Translations under genes and position numbers: made by a program
Assembly: GCA_014730295.1 (NCBI GenBank)
Contig: WJIN01000408.1
Span: 1-64,000 of the forward strand
DNA: 64,000 nucleotides
Reading direction: 5' to 3'
DNA from: Promethearchaeota archaeon
GTDB lineage: Archaea; Asgardarchaeota; Lokiarchaeia; Sigynarchaeales; SOKP01
Notes under the pieces: generated by a model
Seen by the model: the letters and a program-made list of their open reading frames with translations, nothing else
Database searches by the model: none
What the model was told of the DNA's origin: nothing
Part shown: in pieces, positions 55,589 to 64,000 of the stretch
How the letters are laid out: each line of letters begins with the position of its first letter
How positions within the stretch are numbered: position 1 is the first letter of the stretch

Positions 55589-56749
55589 TTATTCCTCTTC
55601 CAAATCTTCTTCTGTTATTTCCGTTTCGTCAGATTCTTCCAATTCTTCTTGTTGTTCACTATATTCTTGTACTTTTTGCATCACAGATTCTTCTGTAGCT
55701 TGTTGAGAAGGCATTGGCATCTTTTCATAGATCTCTATATATTTGACATCCTCAACCTCATCAGATAAATAAGTTTGCAGATCATTCGCAAGTCCGAATT
55801 TGAGATAGGTTAGATTTTGAAACAAATACATCTGTGGGACCGTAATCTCGATAATCTTATTTTCTTCGTCGTAATCGATTTTAAAATCTTCGATGTTATC
55901 GGGGGGGATTCCTTTATTTTGCATGAAGTACTCAATTTTTTTATCGAATTCTTCGATTTTATCTAATATTTCTAAATTATAATCTACATATTGACCAGCA
56001 AGAGGATGATTATAATCTACGATTACTTTTCCTTGGACTATATTTCTCACTCTCCCCCTTTGTGTACCTTGTTGAGTTCTACGAGTGAATTCTTGGCCAA
56101 TCTCCGGAGGTTTTCCTTTATTCATTCTTCGAAATTTCGCAATTCCAATACGTTCAATTTTGGAGGGATCACGTTTTCCAAAAGCCTTCTCAGGTGGGAT
56201 GCGAACAGATTTTCTTTCAAAATATTTCATATTCTCTACGGTTTCCATAAGTCCTTCATTTAAAAATCCAGGTTTCCCGACTACTACAAATTCGGGTGTA
56301 TATTGACCTTGTCGTGCTTCTTGTTCTTCATAAATGCCCGCTTTCTTTGCATCTTCCTCAGAGGATACTCGAAATACGTTTCCTTTCCTGGTTTTCCCCG
56401 TAATTTTTACAAGAACAAAGTCTCCTTGTTCAAGTTCAGTTCCCTCTAAACGTTCAATCTTTTCTTCTTGTTTTTTAACTTCCTCTTGAATTTTCCTTTC
56501 TTCCTCTTCGGTTAGAGTTGGTTCTTCCATTTCTGATGTTATATCCTCCACTTCTTTCACTTCGGGCCTCTCCTCTAACATAGATTTAGCACTTTCAATA
56601 AATTTTTCAGCACTCGCTTTACCGATTCCCTCTATTTCAGTTAACGCATCAATATCCGAATTAGCTAAATCTTCTACTGATTTAATTCCCACTTTTTTTA
56701 GGTTCTTTACAGTTTTCTTCCCTAATCCTTTGACTTCTTCTAAACTCAT
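55589..56749 (-). CDS. FKBP-type peptidyl-prolyl isomerase fused to an N-terminal helix-hairpin-helix domain
   Basis: 386 aa. Residues 1-56 are a RadA-like double HhH (EVKGLGKKTVKNLKKVGI; EIEGIGKASAEKFIE), normally a DNA-binding or protein-docking unit. An acidic linker follows. Residues about 103-245 are a long-type archaeal FKBP with the inserted flap (GDFVLVKITGKT; GLMETVENM; VDYNHPLAGQYVDYNLEI). Residues 255-345 match the extra C-terminal domain of the long archaeal FKBPs, and the tail is Glu-rich. It is a protein-folding catalyst; the HhH fusion could bring it to DNA or to the RNA polymerase/repair machinery (inference). Confidence 0.82.
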   Translation of the reverse strand: MSLEEVKGLGKKTVKNLKKVGIKSVEDLANSDIDALTEIEGIGKASAEKFIESAKSMLEERPEVKEVEDITSEMEEPTLTEEEERKIQEEVKKQEEKIERLEGTELEQGDFVLVKITGKTRKGNVFRVSSEEDAKKAGIYEEQEARQGQYTPEFVVVGKPGFLNEGLMETVENMKYFERKSVRIPPEKAFGKRDPSKIERIGIAKFRRMNKGKPPEIGQEFTRRTQQGTQRGRVRNIVQGKVIVDYNHPLAGQYVDYNLEILDKIEEFDKKIEYFMQNKGIPPDNIEDFKIDYDEENKIIEITVPQMYLFQNLTYLKFGLANDLQTYLSDEVEDVKYIEIYEKMPMPSQQATEESVMQKVQEYSEQQEELEESDETEITEEDLEEE

Positions 56750-56987
56750 ATGAATTCAATTCCTACAACTTTAATAATCGAATCAATTATATAAACAAAT
56801 TTAACATAATTTCTAAATTTTTAGATTTTCATAGTATATAATTTTCTAATAATGAAATTTAGATTTTGTAAACATTAAATTGATAAAGATAGACTGAATT
56901 AAAATTCCCAAATATAAGATATGCACGTTTGACTTCAGATATGTAGAATTTTCGCCTATTTTTTTATTGTTTCATAAAACGATGTTA

Positions 56988-58106
56988 TTAAGAAACGGGT
57001 TCCCATAAGATTCCTAACCTATCCGCATACTTTTTGACCTCTCGCATCTCCTCTGCCGAGGGGCGTCGATTAATCTCATCGAATTTATAAGCCAGATATT
57101 CTGGACGGTACTGGCCCATTATATTAACTGCGCATTTCGGAACTTCATTAGCTACAAAATCCAAAATCGGCTTGCTACAACATTCCACATGATTCGGCAT
57201 AACGAGATGTCTAATTATAATTTCGCCACTACCCTCATCATGGATACTTTTAAGGTTTCTAGTGATAATTTCATAATACTGTTCAATCCCCGAATATTTT
57301 TGAGCACACTCATTATTTCCATATTTAAAGTCGGGCAACCAGAAGTCCATAAAATCAATGATTAGGGAAAGCCCCTCATCAGACAGAAAAAAGTTAGAGT
57401 TCCATAATTGACAGATATTAATTTGTTGATATTGTAAGCTCGCGACAATAGTATGAAGATTCGGGATAGGATCTCCACCCACATAATTAATATTAAGCGC
57501 CCCCTTATTAGCAAGACGCTTTGCGGTATCTCCAAGATCTCGGGGGCCCGCCTCTCTAGCGACCTCTGAAATGTCTCTTTTCCCCTTCCATGCTTGAGAA
57601 ATATCATAGTTTTGACAAAATACACAACCAAAATTACAGCCTTGAAAGAAAATAGTTCCCGAAGGCACTAAAACGCTTTCCTCTCCATGATGCAAAAACG
57701 CGGAGGTGACATATGAACTCTCGGGTACCAAGCAGAAGCCTTTCTCTCCGTCTATTCTATTGACTTCACATCTCCGCTCACAGAAAATACATTGCTTAAG
57801 GTATTTGCGCGCCAGTGCAGCGGAGAGAGTGAGATAATTATTATCCACAATATCCTGTGAGTTTAATTCATCTTCTATTTCATTTTTTTTCAGAAGATCA
57901 TTAAATTTATCAGATTGTTCCCTTATCTTGGTTTCTAATGTTTCAATAGAGTCTTCTGAGTCAAATTCACATTGAAGAGTTTTTGCAATTAAATAGCGTG
58001 CGGTCCGCTTGCCATCAATAATATCTCTATATCGAGGAAACCGCGCTTTGATCTCTGGATTTTTCCATACCGAATGAGCATCTGGTCGAAGAAATCGAAA
58101 GGACAT
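56988..58106 (-). CDS. Radical SAM protein of the PflX / pyruvate-formate-lyase-activase-like family
   Basis: 372 aa. The radical SAM cluster motif is C157-NFG-C161-VF-C164 (GCNFGCVFCQN). Upstream, CIFCERRC (106-113) and GFC (125) form the additional Cys set found in COG1313-type proteins. YVGGDPIP and IIIRHLVMPNH are also family marks. It generates a 5'-deoxyadenosyl radical; the target is unknown. The 100-residue N-terminal extension has no visible motif. It stands alone. Confidence 0.85.
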   Translation of the reverse strand: MSFRFLRPDAHSVWKNPEIKARFPRYRDIIDGKRTARYLIAKTLQCEFDSEDSIETLETKIREQSDKFNDLLKKNEIEDELNSQDIVDNNYLTLSAALARKYLKQCIFCERRCEVNRIDGEKGFCLVPESSYVTSAFLHHGEESVLVPSGTIFFQGCNFGCVFCQNYDISQAWKGKRDISEVAREAGPRDLGDTAKRLANKGALNINYVGGDPIPNLHTIVASLQYQQINICQLWNSNFFLSDEGLSLIIDFMDFWLPDFKYGNNECAQKYSGIEQYYEIITRNLKSIHDEGSGEIIIRHLVMPNHVECCSKPILDFVANEVPKCAVNIMGQYRPEYLAYKFDEINRRPSAEEMREVKKYADRLGILWEPVS

Positions 58107-58243
58107 ACTATTTAGTAATTCATCAAAAGTATATAATTGATTCCCTTAGAAAAATAAACAACAATTCGAGTAAAAAAGCGATTTGATATGGGGGTAAAAT
58201 TAGTACTAATATTAAGATATCGATTAAACCATCAATCTTAACT

Positions 58244-58777
58244 TTAATTTTGTGCTTTTGATACGAGGGTTTTGGTCAATTTTACAAACGCATCCTCCAC
58301 ATTTTCCCCCGTTTTTGCCGAAGTTTGGATATAAATACTCTCGTTGGTTTCTGCAAAATTTTTAGGCTCATTGGGATCAATTACATCTCCAATATCTGGC
58401 AAAAGATCTGATTTGTTTCCTATTAGTATAAATGGTACATCATATCCAACATATTTATTCATTTCAGAATACCATTTTTTCGTTAATACTTCATAAGTGA
58501 ATGATCTTGATAAGTCGAACACCATTAGTGCACCGCTCGTCCCCCTATAATAATTTCTACGCATGTATTTTAACCGTTCTTGACCACCTATATCCCATAG
58601 ATTAAGCTTAACTTTATATCCATCAATTTCTAACTCTTTATTTAATAAATCTACGCCCATGGTCATTTTATAGCTTGTAGAAAACTTATTATGAACAAAA
58701 CGATCAACTAGGCTCGTTTTTCCCACCGAACCTGGACCAATCAAGATAATTTTGAATTGAAAGTCCATACCAACCAA
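58244..58777 (-). CDS. Rab/Ras-like small GTPase
   Basis: 177 aa; the likely start is the ATG at 58777, or the inner Met four codons on. All G boxes are present: P-loop GPGSVGKTS (14-22), T in YKMTMGVD, WDIGGQE (61-67) with the catalytic Gln, NKSD (121-124) and TSAKTG. The overall form is eukaryotic Rab/Ran/Arf-like, a hallmark of Asgard genomes. There is no C-terminal Cys, so no prenylation anchor. It appears monocistronic. The partner is unknown. Confidence 0.93.
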   Translation of the reverse strand: MVGMDFQFKIILIGPGSVGKTSLVDRFVHNKFSTSYKMTMGVDLLNKELEIDGYKVKLNLWDIGGQERLKYMRRNYYRGTSGALMVFDLSRSFTYEVLTKKWYSEMNKYVGYDVPFILIGNKSDLLPDIGDVIDPNEPKNFAETNESIYIQTSAKTGENVEDAFVKLTKTLVSKAQN

Positions 58778-58982
58778 AGATTTTAATTTGATTTTATAAT
58801 TTTACTATTTTGCTAATGAATAATAATAGAGGATACATATATATTTAATTTTTATAGAGAAAAATGTGTGATTGATTAAAATGAATTTTTTTTTTTGAGA
58901 TAATATTGAGAGAACAGACTTTCCCTTACGTTAATTTAAGAAAGGTTTAGAGAAGAATTCCTTATTGGGTAAAAATGTGAAC

Positions 58983-59708
58983 CTAAATCTCGAAGGAAAG
59001 CCATTTGACAATATTTTTAAAAAATTTCAGGTTGTCGCCCGCATCTAAGCCAAAATCACTATCCTCGAGCATAAATTCTGAGGAGCCGATAGTGAACGCT
59101 CGTCCATTGTAAAAATCGCTGGTGGCACAAATTGGAACCGGTCCAACATTATCTACCACTTCATCGCTAAGGTATTTAAATTCTGCTTTGTCCGACGTCA
59201 AGATGATATCTTCGGCATCTTCAGTGAGACTAAGGAAGCAACAATGAGGTAGTACTAATTCAGTGACACCTTTCGTAATTGGATGAGTGTACAGATCGGT
59301 AAAAAGAAGGTTAAATTTCTTGACATGGAAATTTTCTTTTGATTCAAAAATAACCCCGTTCCAGAATCGCTTTACTCCCGTGATTTTGTAAAGAACTCGG
59401 ATAGACCCTTGTTTCATCGGAATATCTCGGTCTCCCCCTCTCCCACTCGTAAGGAAGAGTCCGCCCCCTTCTCCAACAAATCGCTTTATTGCTTTTAATT
59501 CCTGAGGGGAAAACTTATCTACCTTCTTATTTTCGGTATGTTTTATATTTCCCATGAACAAGATATCATAATCTTCCAATTTCTCGAATTCGATTGGTCC
59601 TTCGTTTTTATCTAGGTAATCGATCTCGTAGAGATCCTCTCCTAATGAGAATTCGGGGAATTCAGCTTTTTCATTTTTTGTAAGATCAACCAGTATTCGG
59701 TACGACAT
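58983..59708 (-). CDS. GATase1/GIFT-domain-like protein (DUF4350/IFT52-like fold)
   Basis: 241 aa. The first half alternates strands and helices as in class-I glutamine amidotransferase-like folds: YRILVDLTKNEKAEF, LEDYDILFMGNI, then ELKAIKRFVGEGGGLFLTSG. This resembles the GIFT domain found in DUF4350 proteins, bacterial GldG and eukaryotic IFT52. The nucleophilic Cys of true amidotransferases is absent after the GGGLF strand. The second half (ILTSDKAEFKYLS; GRAFTIGSSEFM) ends the same fold. A binding rather than enzymatic role is likely. Confidence 0.6.
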   Translation of the reverse strand: MSYRILVDLTKNEKAEFPEFSLGEDLYEIDYLDKNEGPIEFEKLEDYDILFMGNIKHTENKKVDKFSPQELKAIKRFVGEGGGLFLTSGRGGDRDIPMKQGSIRVLYKITGVKRFWNGVIFESKENFHVKKFNLLFTDLYTHPITKGVTELVLPHCCFLSLTEDAEDIILTSDKAEFKYLSDEVVDNVGPVPICATSDFYNGRAFTIGSSEFMLEDSDFGLDAGDNLKFFKNIVKWLSFEI

Positions 59709-60145
59709 AATATCCGTAATGAATGTTTTTCAAGAATTGTTTTTATAATGTAATTATCTACTTATTAAATTTACATAATAAAGATTTTTAAACTTTGTCC
59801 ATCAAGTTTTTAAATCAGAAAGTTTCAGTAAGCTCCGCAAAAATAATAGATGGAAAAATAATAAGAGAAAAAATTTCTCAATTCCAATACGTAAAGAAAA
59901 AGAATACTAAAATCTTGATGTAGAGTAAAAATCATAGTAAAAATTAATGTGTAAAGAAGTTGGAATTCCGCTTGCTTCTAACTAAAATATGATAAATTAA
60001 TTGATAGATACTATCAATTATTCCCCATAGAAACGACTTCAGATTTATATTTATTTCAAAATCAATAGATTAATAACCGACTAAATCATCTACTCAACAA
60101 TATAACATATAATGAGAATGAAATAATTACTAAGAGGCAAATATA
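59709..60145. other. Intergenic stretch, no gene recognised
   Basis: AT-rich DNA between the GIFT-like gene and the FAD-oxidase remnant. It should hold the promoter of the minus-strand gene. I see no RNA gene or repeat of note. Confidence 0.5.
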
Positions 60146-60352
60146 TTGAGAATTCTAATAGTAGTAGGAGGGATTGCAGGACTAACCCTTAACGCACTTC
60201 TATGTCAGAGAGAATATAGACCTCTAATTATAGAAAAGACTCAAGAATACGGAGGACTTGGAGGATCGCTCGGTTTATGTAATGCTAGAATCGAAAATCT
60301 TCGAAAATTACGCAATATCCTTATTAAACATTTAAGCGCGGAAAGATTTTAG
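60146..60352 (+). pseudogene. Decayed FAD-dependent monooxygenase, N-terminal remnant
   Basis: 68 codons with a TTG start. The dinucleotide-binding start of PHBH-type FAD monooxygenases is clear: RILIVVGGIAGLTLNALLCQ, then PLIIEKTQEYGGLGGSLGL. The third Gly-containing position of GxGxxG is altered. The following NARIENLRKL jumps directly to LRNILIKHLSAERF, a stretch normally found some 50 residues later, so there is an internal deletion. A stop follows, and later frames are full of stops. The functional family length is about 400 aa. This is a dead gene. Confidence 0.75.
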
Positions 60353-60448
60353 GATCTTTTTTTGAGATGGCATCAGAACCTATATAGAATCTCTTAGGTC
60401 AATCCGACCAACTTAAGAAAGAAATTCTAAAAGAGAGTAGAAAAAGTA

Positions 60449-61144
60449 TTAATTTTTTGTAATTGGGATAAACTCACATTCAGCAGGGCCACTTTCCTTA
60501 ACCACTACAATATCAATACCGTTTCCTGAGGCTATATCCCGTTTTATTGAGGATTTTACCGCTGTTTTTACGATTTCTTTACCCTCTTCGGTTGTTAAGC
60601 CCTCTTTATATTTTGCTTCTAATACACCATAGGAATAGTTCTGACCGCTTCCTACGGCAGCGAATTTCTCTGGTAATCGTGAGCCAAGGGCGCCGATATT
60701 TAACACCATAGGACCCTCTTCTTTTGTGACCCCTCCCAAAATAAGTCCTACTTGATAGGGGAAAAGTTTATTACGATATAAGATATTAGATAAAATCTGA
60801 GCCGCAGCTTTCACAGGAATCTTTTTCCCTTGTTCCATCTGATATAACGATGTACGCGCTCTTAGGATGTCAACCAGTTGTTGGGCATCCGCGACGCTGC
60901 CGGCAATAGTGAGATATAAATGTGGCTGAATCTGATGCACTTTTTTAGCGGTTTTACTGGCAACAAAGTATTGCATCGAAGCGCGCTTATCCGTACCTAA
61001 TACAACTTCATCTTTACAGGCCAACCCCACAGTTGTGGTTCCCGATTTAAATGTAGCGGTATTCTTTATGGAAAGTTTCTGCGAGTTTTTTGTTCTGTTA
61101 TGAAATTTCGTATCAGAAGTATTCAGAAATTCTTTATATTTCAT
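60449..61144 (-). CDS. psmB: Proteasome beta subunit
   Basis: 231 aa. A 35-residue propeptide precedes the autocleavage site G35/T36 (KSG-TTTVG). Counting T36 as Thr1, Asp17 (D52) and Lys33 (K68) fall exactly in place, so the subunit is active. GSGQNYSYGVLE and the final GIDIVVV are also typical. The propeptide is longer than in many archaea. It forms the central rings of the 20S proteasome; the alpha subunit is not in the window. Confidence 0.95.
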   Translation of the reverse strand: MKYKEFLNTSDTKFHNRTKNSQKLSIKNTATFKSGTTTVGLACKDEVVLGTDKRASMQYFVASKTAKKVHQIQPHLYLTIAGSVADAQQLVDILRARTSLYQMEQGKKIPVKAAAQILSNILYRNKLFPYQVGLILGGVTKEEGPMVLNIGALGSRLPEKFAAVGSGQNYSYGVLEAKYKEGLTTEEGKEIVKTAVKSSIKRDIASGNGIDIVVVKESGPAECEFIPITKN

Positions 61145-61289
61145 ATTTGCATTAATTACTAAATCTTTTAATAACTTTTTTATAATTATTTATAAAATGG
61201 TGAGATATTCAGAAATGAGCTATAATAGAAAATCATTAACAAGAAAGCTCTTCTGAATTCTTGACATCTACTATTTAAAACTACATTTA

Positions 61290-61709
61290 TTAGATTCTTC
61301 TTGAAATTCTTGAGAGAGGATGACCTTTTGCTTTTATTTCCAATTCATTAAACCAGCCGAAGGGCGGTCGTATAGTAGTAAACCCATCATTGATTAAATT
61401 TACTTCCAATTTTTTTAAGGTATTTAGGGCGAATTTTGGACTGCTTAATTGAGCAAATAAGTGAGCAAAAGATAAAAGTACAATATTTTTGACCTTTAAC
61501 TGAGAACATATAGATTTGATTTCTTTTTTTGTGCTTTCTAAAATAGACTCGTCATTCTCATCTTTTTTCTCTACGCTGATAAAAAGTACGATAACGTTGT
61601 CCAAGTGCCCTGCCTTATTTCCTTCATTCAATTCTTCATATAAAGGCGAGCGACTTCTCTCAGTCGTATCATAACGAAATGATTCACAATGAAAAGAAAG
61701 AAATCTCAT
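61290..61709 (-). CDS. Free-standing archaeal ThrRS editing domain
   Basis: 139 aa. The whole protein corresponds to the N-terminal editing domain of archaeal threonyl-tRNA synthetase, a fold shared with D-aminoacyl-tRNA deacylase. Marks are MRFLSFHCESFRYD at the start, VIVLFISVEK, LLSFAHLFAQLSSP with the active-site His, and PFGWFNELEIKAKGHPLS with the conserved Lys. In intact ThrRS a catalytic and an anticodon-binding domain follow. Here a stop comes right after LSRISRRI. It should clear Ser-tRNA(Thr) in trans, as separate editing proteins do in some Crenarchaeota. Whether a bacterial-type or catalytic-only ThrRS exists elsewhere is not visible. Confidence 0.85.
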   Translation of the reverse strand: MRFLSFHCESFRYDTTERSRSPLYEELNEGNKAGHLDNVIVLFISVEKKDENDESILESTKKEIKSICSQLKVKNIVLLSFAHLFAQLSSPKFALNTLKKLEVNLINDGFTTIRPPFGWFNELEIKAKGHPLSRISRRI

Positions 61710-61760
61710 AAATAAAGATAGGATAAGTTAGTATAAAAAGTTAGGAACAAGGAACTTCAT

Positions 61761-63842
61761 TTAAAGATAGCCGACTTCCTTACTCGTAAGAGACACACCC
61801 ATTATTTTTGAGGTTAGGAAATCCATATCCTTGCCACGATTTTCTGCTAAAATACTTACAGCTTCCTCAGTAGTAGCATCCTCATGCATTATCTTCGAAA
61901 CTGCTAATCCCACTGCCCGTGGATCATCAAATCCGGGATAAAGTAATTGTCTACCTACCAAACAGCCTTTAATATTTCTACCGGCTCCCAATCCTTTTTC
62001 AAATTCCACCAAAACATCTGTTGGATTGCCTGTGCTTGCTCCCCCGAGCATAAGAATAGGGTTTGTTGTACTGCGAACAACATATTCATAATCGTCAACA
62101 TAAGGAATTTTCAGCCATATATTTGAAGAGCGTCCACCTAGCGCTGTAGCAATCCCTACAGTTTTGATTAATTCATCAGCATCCATTTTTACTCTATAGC
62201 TTCCATCTCTTTGTCGTTCAACCGGTAATGGTTCAATAAAAACGGGTATATTATACATATTACATCTTCGAACCATTTGAGAACAAACTTCAATCGTTCT
62301 TTGTGAGTATCGAGCTTGAGATGTTTCTAAATCTAATCGGAACATCATTTTTGCTCCATCAAGGCCAAGTGCATTAATGTCCTCAATGTTGTAAGCGGTG
62401 ACATGATCATCCATCTCATACATCGAGCCTTTCAAACCTCCCCGATTCGTGCACCCGATTAATACTTTATTATCTAAGAAACTCTTACCTTGATGTTTTT
62501 TCATAAGATAGTTCAAGATGAATAAATCATCCATTACATCTGGAGTTGCCATTACACCATCAATCTCATCAAGCATCAGTACGCGAACAATTCTTCCAAG
62601 ATATTGTTGTCTATCACCCATAGCTGTTTCATTTGAGCCGACATTCGTCACCCTCCGTGCGGGATGGTCGGCGGCAATAATCACAAGATTTGTATCCCAA
62701 GGATGAGGGCGTTTTACTCGATTTCGGTATTCCTCTTGCAGAAGTTTGTTGATATTGTTCTTTTTCTCTTCTGTAATCATATAGAAGATTTTTTCGGGTA
62801 GAAATCGTCGAGTTTTGAACCTATATGAGCCGAGAGCATAATTCACATCGATTTGTTGTCGTGCTTCTTCAAATCCCGCGATCGCAACTTTTATAACTGA
62901 CTCACTTAGTTGTCTTCCTCGTGGTGTGTATTCGAAACCGATTCCACCTTCGAACTCGATATCGTTTAATGAAGTTAAAAAATCCTTTAGAACTTCTGGG
63001 GTAACAGTTCCGTTTGGATAATCCATGGATACGTGTGTATCTCCGTAATTGGGATCTTCTTTATCAGCAACACTATTGCCAATATGAATCCAATTCAAGA
63101 ACGGTGCCAATGCTTTTAATATATCGACGGTTTCATGATCGTAACCGTTGCTTATTAAATACATATGCGATAAATCATACATCAATCCAAATTCATAATG
63201 ACCATATACATTTCGAATTTCTACGGCTAATGAACGAGCCTCATCAGAAGGTCCGATCAATTGATTTTTATGTCCTGGCTCATCTGAACGATCAAATATT
63301 TCAAGAGTCATTTTCAGTGGCTTCTTGTTGAGTTTCTTTGCTAATCTCTTATTAAAATGGCATAGCTCATCGATAGATTTAATGAGTGATCCAGTGGCGA
63401 GTTTTCGATCTCTCAGGCCATTTTCCGTACCAGGATCCTCTCCGCTCAAAAAGGTAAATTGTTTAGCCCCATATTCATACGCTTCTTTCATGTAGAGTTT
63501 CAGCCTATTAACTGCGTTTCTTCTCTCTAATTCATTTATGGAGCTAATATCTGTTGAGTCTATGAGATTATCTTCATTAATCAGTTGAATCGGTTCCGCT
63601 GTATAAGTAATATATTTGAATTTTTTGATTGCATCTATGAATTTTGCTTTTACTTCGGGATCTTTAATTTGGGTAACTTCAATTCCATCAAAATAATTCA
63701 GGCGTTTCAAAAAATTAATCGAGTCTATTAAATATTTTTCGGGTGCCTCTCCTAGCATTGTTGAGTTCCCGAGTCTCGGTCCTGGAAACGCCATTGGGTG
63801 GACAATACTCTTAATGTTTTTTTCAAAGGCCATTTTCAACAC
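61761..63842 (-). CDS. Fusion of a xylose-isomerase-like TIM barrel and a Cgl0159-type class I aldolase barrel
   Basis: 693 aa. Residues about 5-330 form a sugar-phosphate isomerase/epimerase barrel of the IolE/IolI type (FDGIEVTQ, KMTLEIFDRSDEPG with a metal Glu, MYDLSHMYL, WIHIGNS, GGIGFEYTPRG). Residues about 370-693 match the Cgl0159 family, aldolase-like barrels found with inositol genes (VIIAADHPARR, GVMATPDVMDDL, IGCTNRGG, DGAKMMFRLD, WLKIPYV, LMLGGASTG). The two activities probably act in series on a sugar or inositol-derived substrate. No other catabolic gene is adjacent. The ATG at 63842 or the one three codons later may be the start. Confidence 0.78.
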   Translation of the reverse strand: MLKMAFEKNIKSIVHPMAFPGPRLGNSTMLGEAPEKYLIDSINFLKRLNYFDGIEVTQIKDPEVKAKFIDAIKKFKYITYTAEPIQLINEDNLIDSTDISSINELERRNAVNRLKLYMKEAYEYGAKQFTFLSGEDPGTENGLRDRKLATGSLIKSIDELCHFNKRLAKKLNKKPLKMTLEIFDRSDEPGHKNQLIGPSDEARSLAVEIRNVYGHYEFGLMYDLSHMYLISNGYDHETVDILKALAPFLNWIHIGNSVADKEDPNYGDTHVSMDYPNGTVTPEVLKDFLTSLNDIEFEGGIGFEYTPRGRQLSESVIKVAIAGFEEARQQIDVNYALGSYRFKTRRFLPEKIFYMITEEKKNNINKLLQEEYRNRVKRPHPWDTNLVIIAADHPARRVTNVGSNETAMGDRQQYLGRIVRVLMLDEIDGVMATPDVMDDLFILNYLMKKHQGKSFLDNKVLIGCTNRGGLKGSMYEMDDHVTAYNIEDINALGLDGAKMMFRLDLETSQARYSQRTIEVCSQMVRRCNMYNIPVFIEPLPVERQRDGSYRVKMDADELIKTVGIATALGGRSSNIWLKIPYVDDYEYVVRSTTNPILMLGGASTGNPTDVLVEFEKGLGAGRNIKGCLVGRQLLYPGFDDPRAVGLAVSKIMHEDATTEEAVSILAENRGKDMDFLTSKIMGVSLTSKEVGYL

Positions 63843-64000
63843 TTATTACTTGAAAATTTTAAAATTAATATTGCTTCAATTATTGAAATTATTTGATATA
63901 TATTTAAACATTATCAAAAAATCATATGCATATTAAAGAAATCAAGTATTGTATTAAAAAAGATCGTATAGATATTAAAAAAATTATGAAAATATAAAAA
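63843..64000. other. Right edge, AT-rich, nothing recognised
   Basis: Upstream region of the isomerase-aldolase gene up to the window end. It should contain that gene's promoter. I see no other feature. Confidence 0.5.

Noticed and set aside
1..64000. CRISPR arrays, insertion sequences, rRNA genes, prophage
   Set aside because: I looked for regularly spaced repeats, transposase or integrase motifs and rRNA landmarks and found none.

Overview
The window reads as chromosomal DNA of an Asgard archaeon, most likely from the Lokiarchaeia side of that group (inference). Archaeal core genes are present: a complete A-type ATP synthase operon, an aCPSF1/FttA termination nuclease, an EF-2-like GTPase, a proteasome beta subunit, and two tRNA genes with short introns at non-canonical positions. 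Alongside them are eukaryote-like genes typical of Asgard genomes: a Rab/Ras-like GTPase, a roadblock-GTPase fusion, a gelsolin-like domain, longin/roadblock proteins, and an AN1-finger/winged-helix protein with a possible adaptin-ear-like C-terminus. The DNA is AT-rich. The fragment at the left edge is clearly more GC-rich and looks foreign.

Layout. 0-4.9 kb: a LigA remnant, the AN1/winged-helix protein, a NikR-like regulator without nickel ligands, an intron-bearing tRNA-Gln, an ATP-cone protein, and a 135-nt nested palindrome that may be a structured RNA. 4.9-14.1 kb: an HD dNTPase, small membrane and Fe-S membrane proteins, aCPSF1, PurN, an EF-2 paralogue whose diphthamide loop is destroyed, and an intron-bearing tRNA-Gly. 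14.3-16.9 kb: a toroid-like protein, UspA, and a membrane zinc-ribbon protein coupled to the ATPase operon. 16.8-25.8 kb: the A-ATPase operon K-C-H-F-E-A-B-D-I on the minus strand. 26.2 kb: nicotinamidase.

26.9-47.5 kb is the outstanding region. It holds a chemosensory gene set with an unusual protein architecture: CheB with a very long linker; a CheR-CheD fusion whose CheD half has lost its catalytic Cys and which has no standard start codon; a split-membrane MCP with a 92-aa membrane partner; a longin-like protein; CheW; CheY; CheA; a 1056-aa coiled-coil/beta-sandwich protein; an unknown 287-aa protein; and a CheW-CheC-CheC fusion. A gelsolin-like protein and a roadblock-GTPase fusion follow in the same direction. 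No archaellum gene is visible. One reading is that a bacterial-type chemosensory array is wired to a eukaryote-like actin/GTPase module. Between CheR-CheD and the MCP lie an LCIB-type carbonic anhydrase, a second toroid-like protein and a zinc-ribbon/roadblock protein.

47.6-64 kb: a low-molecular-weight phosphatase coupled to UppP, an ATP-grasp enzyme, a sugar cluster (MFS transporter, dehydrogenase, GH38-like hydrolase), an HhH-FKBP fusion, a PflX-type radical SAM protein, a Rab-like GTPase, a GIFT/GATase-like protein, a decayed FAD monooxygenase, proteasome beta, a free-standing ThrRS editing domain, and a fusion of a sugar isomerase barrel with a Cgl0159-type aldolase barrel.

All calls come from reading the sequence and translations by eye. 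No database search was run.
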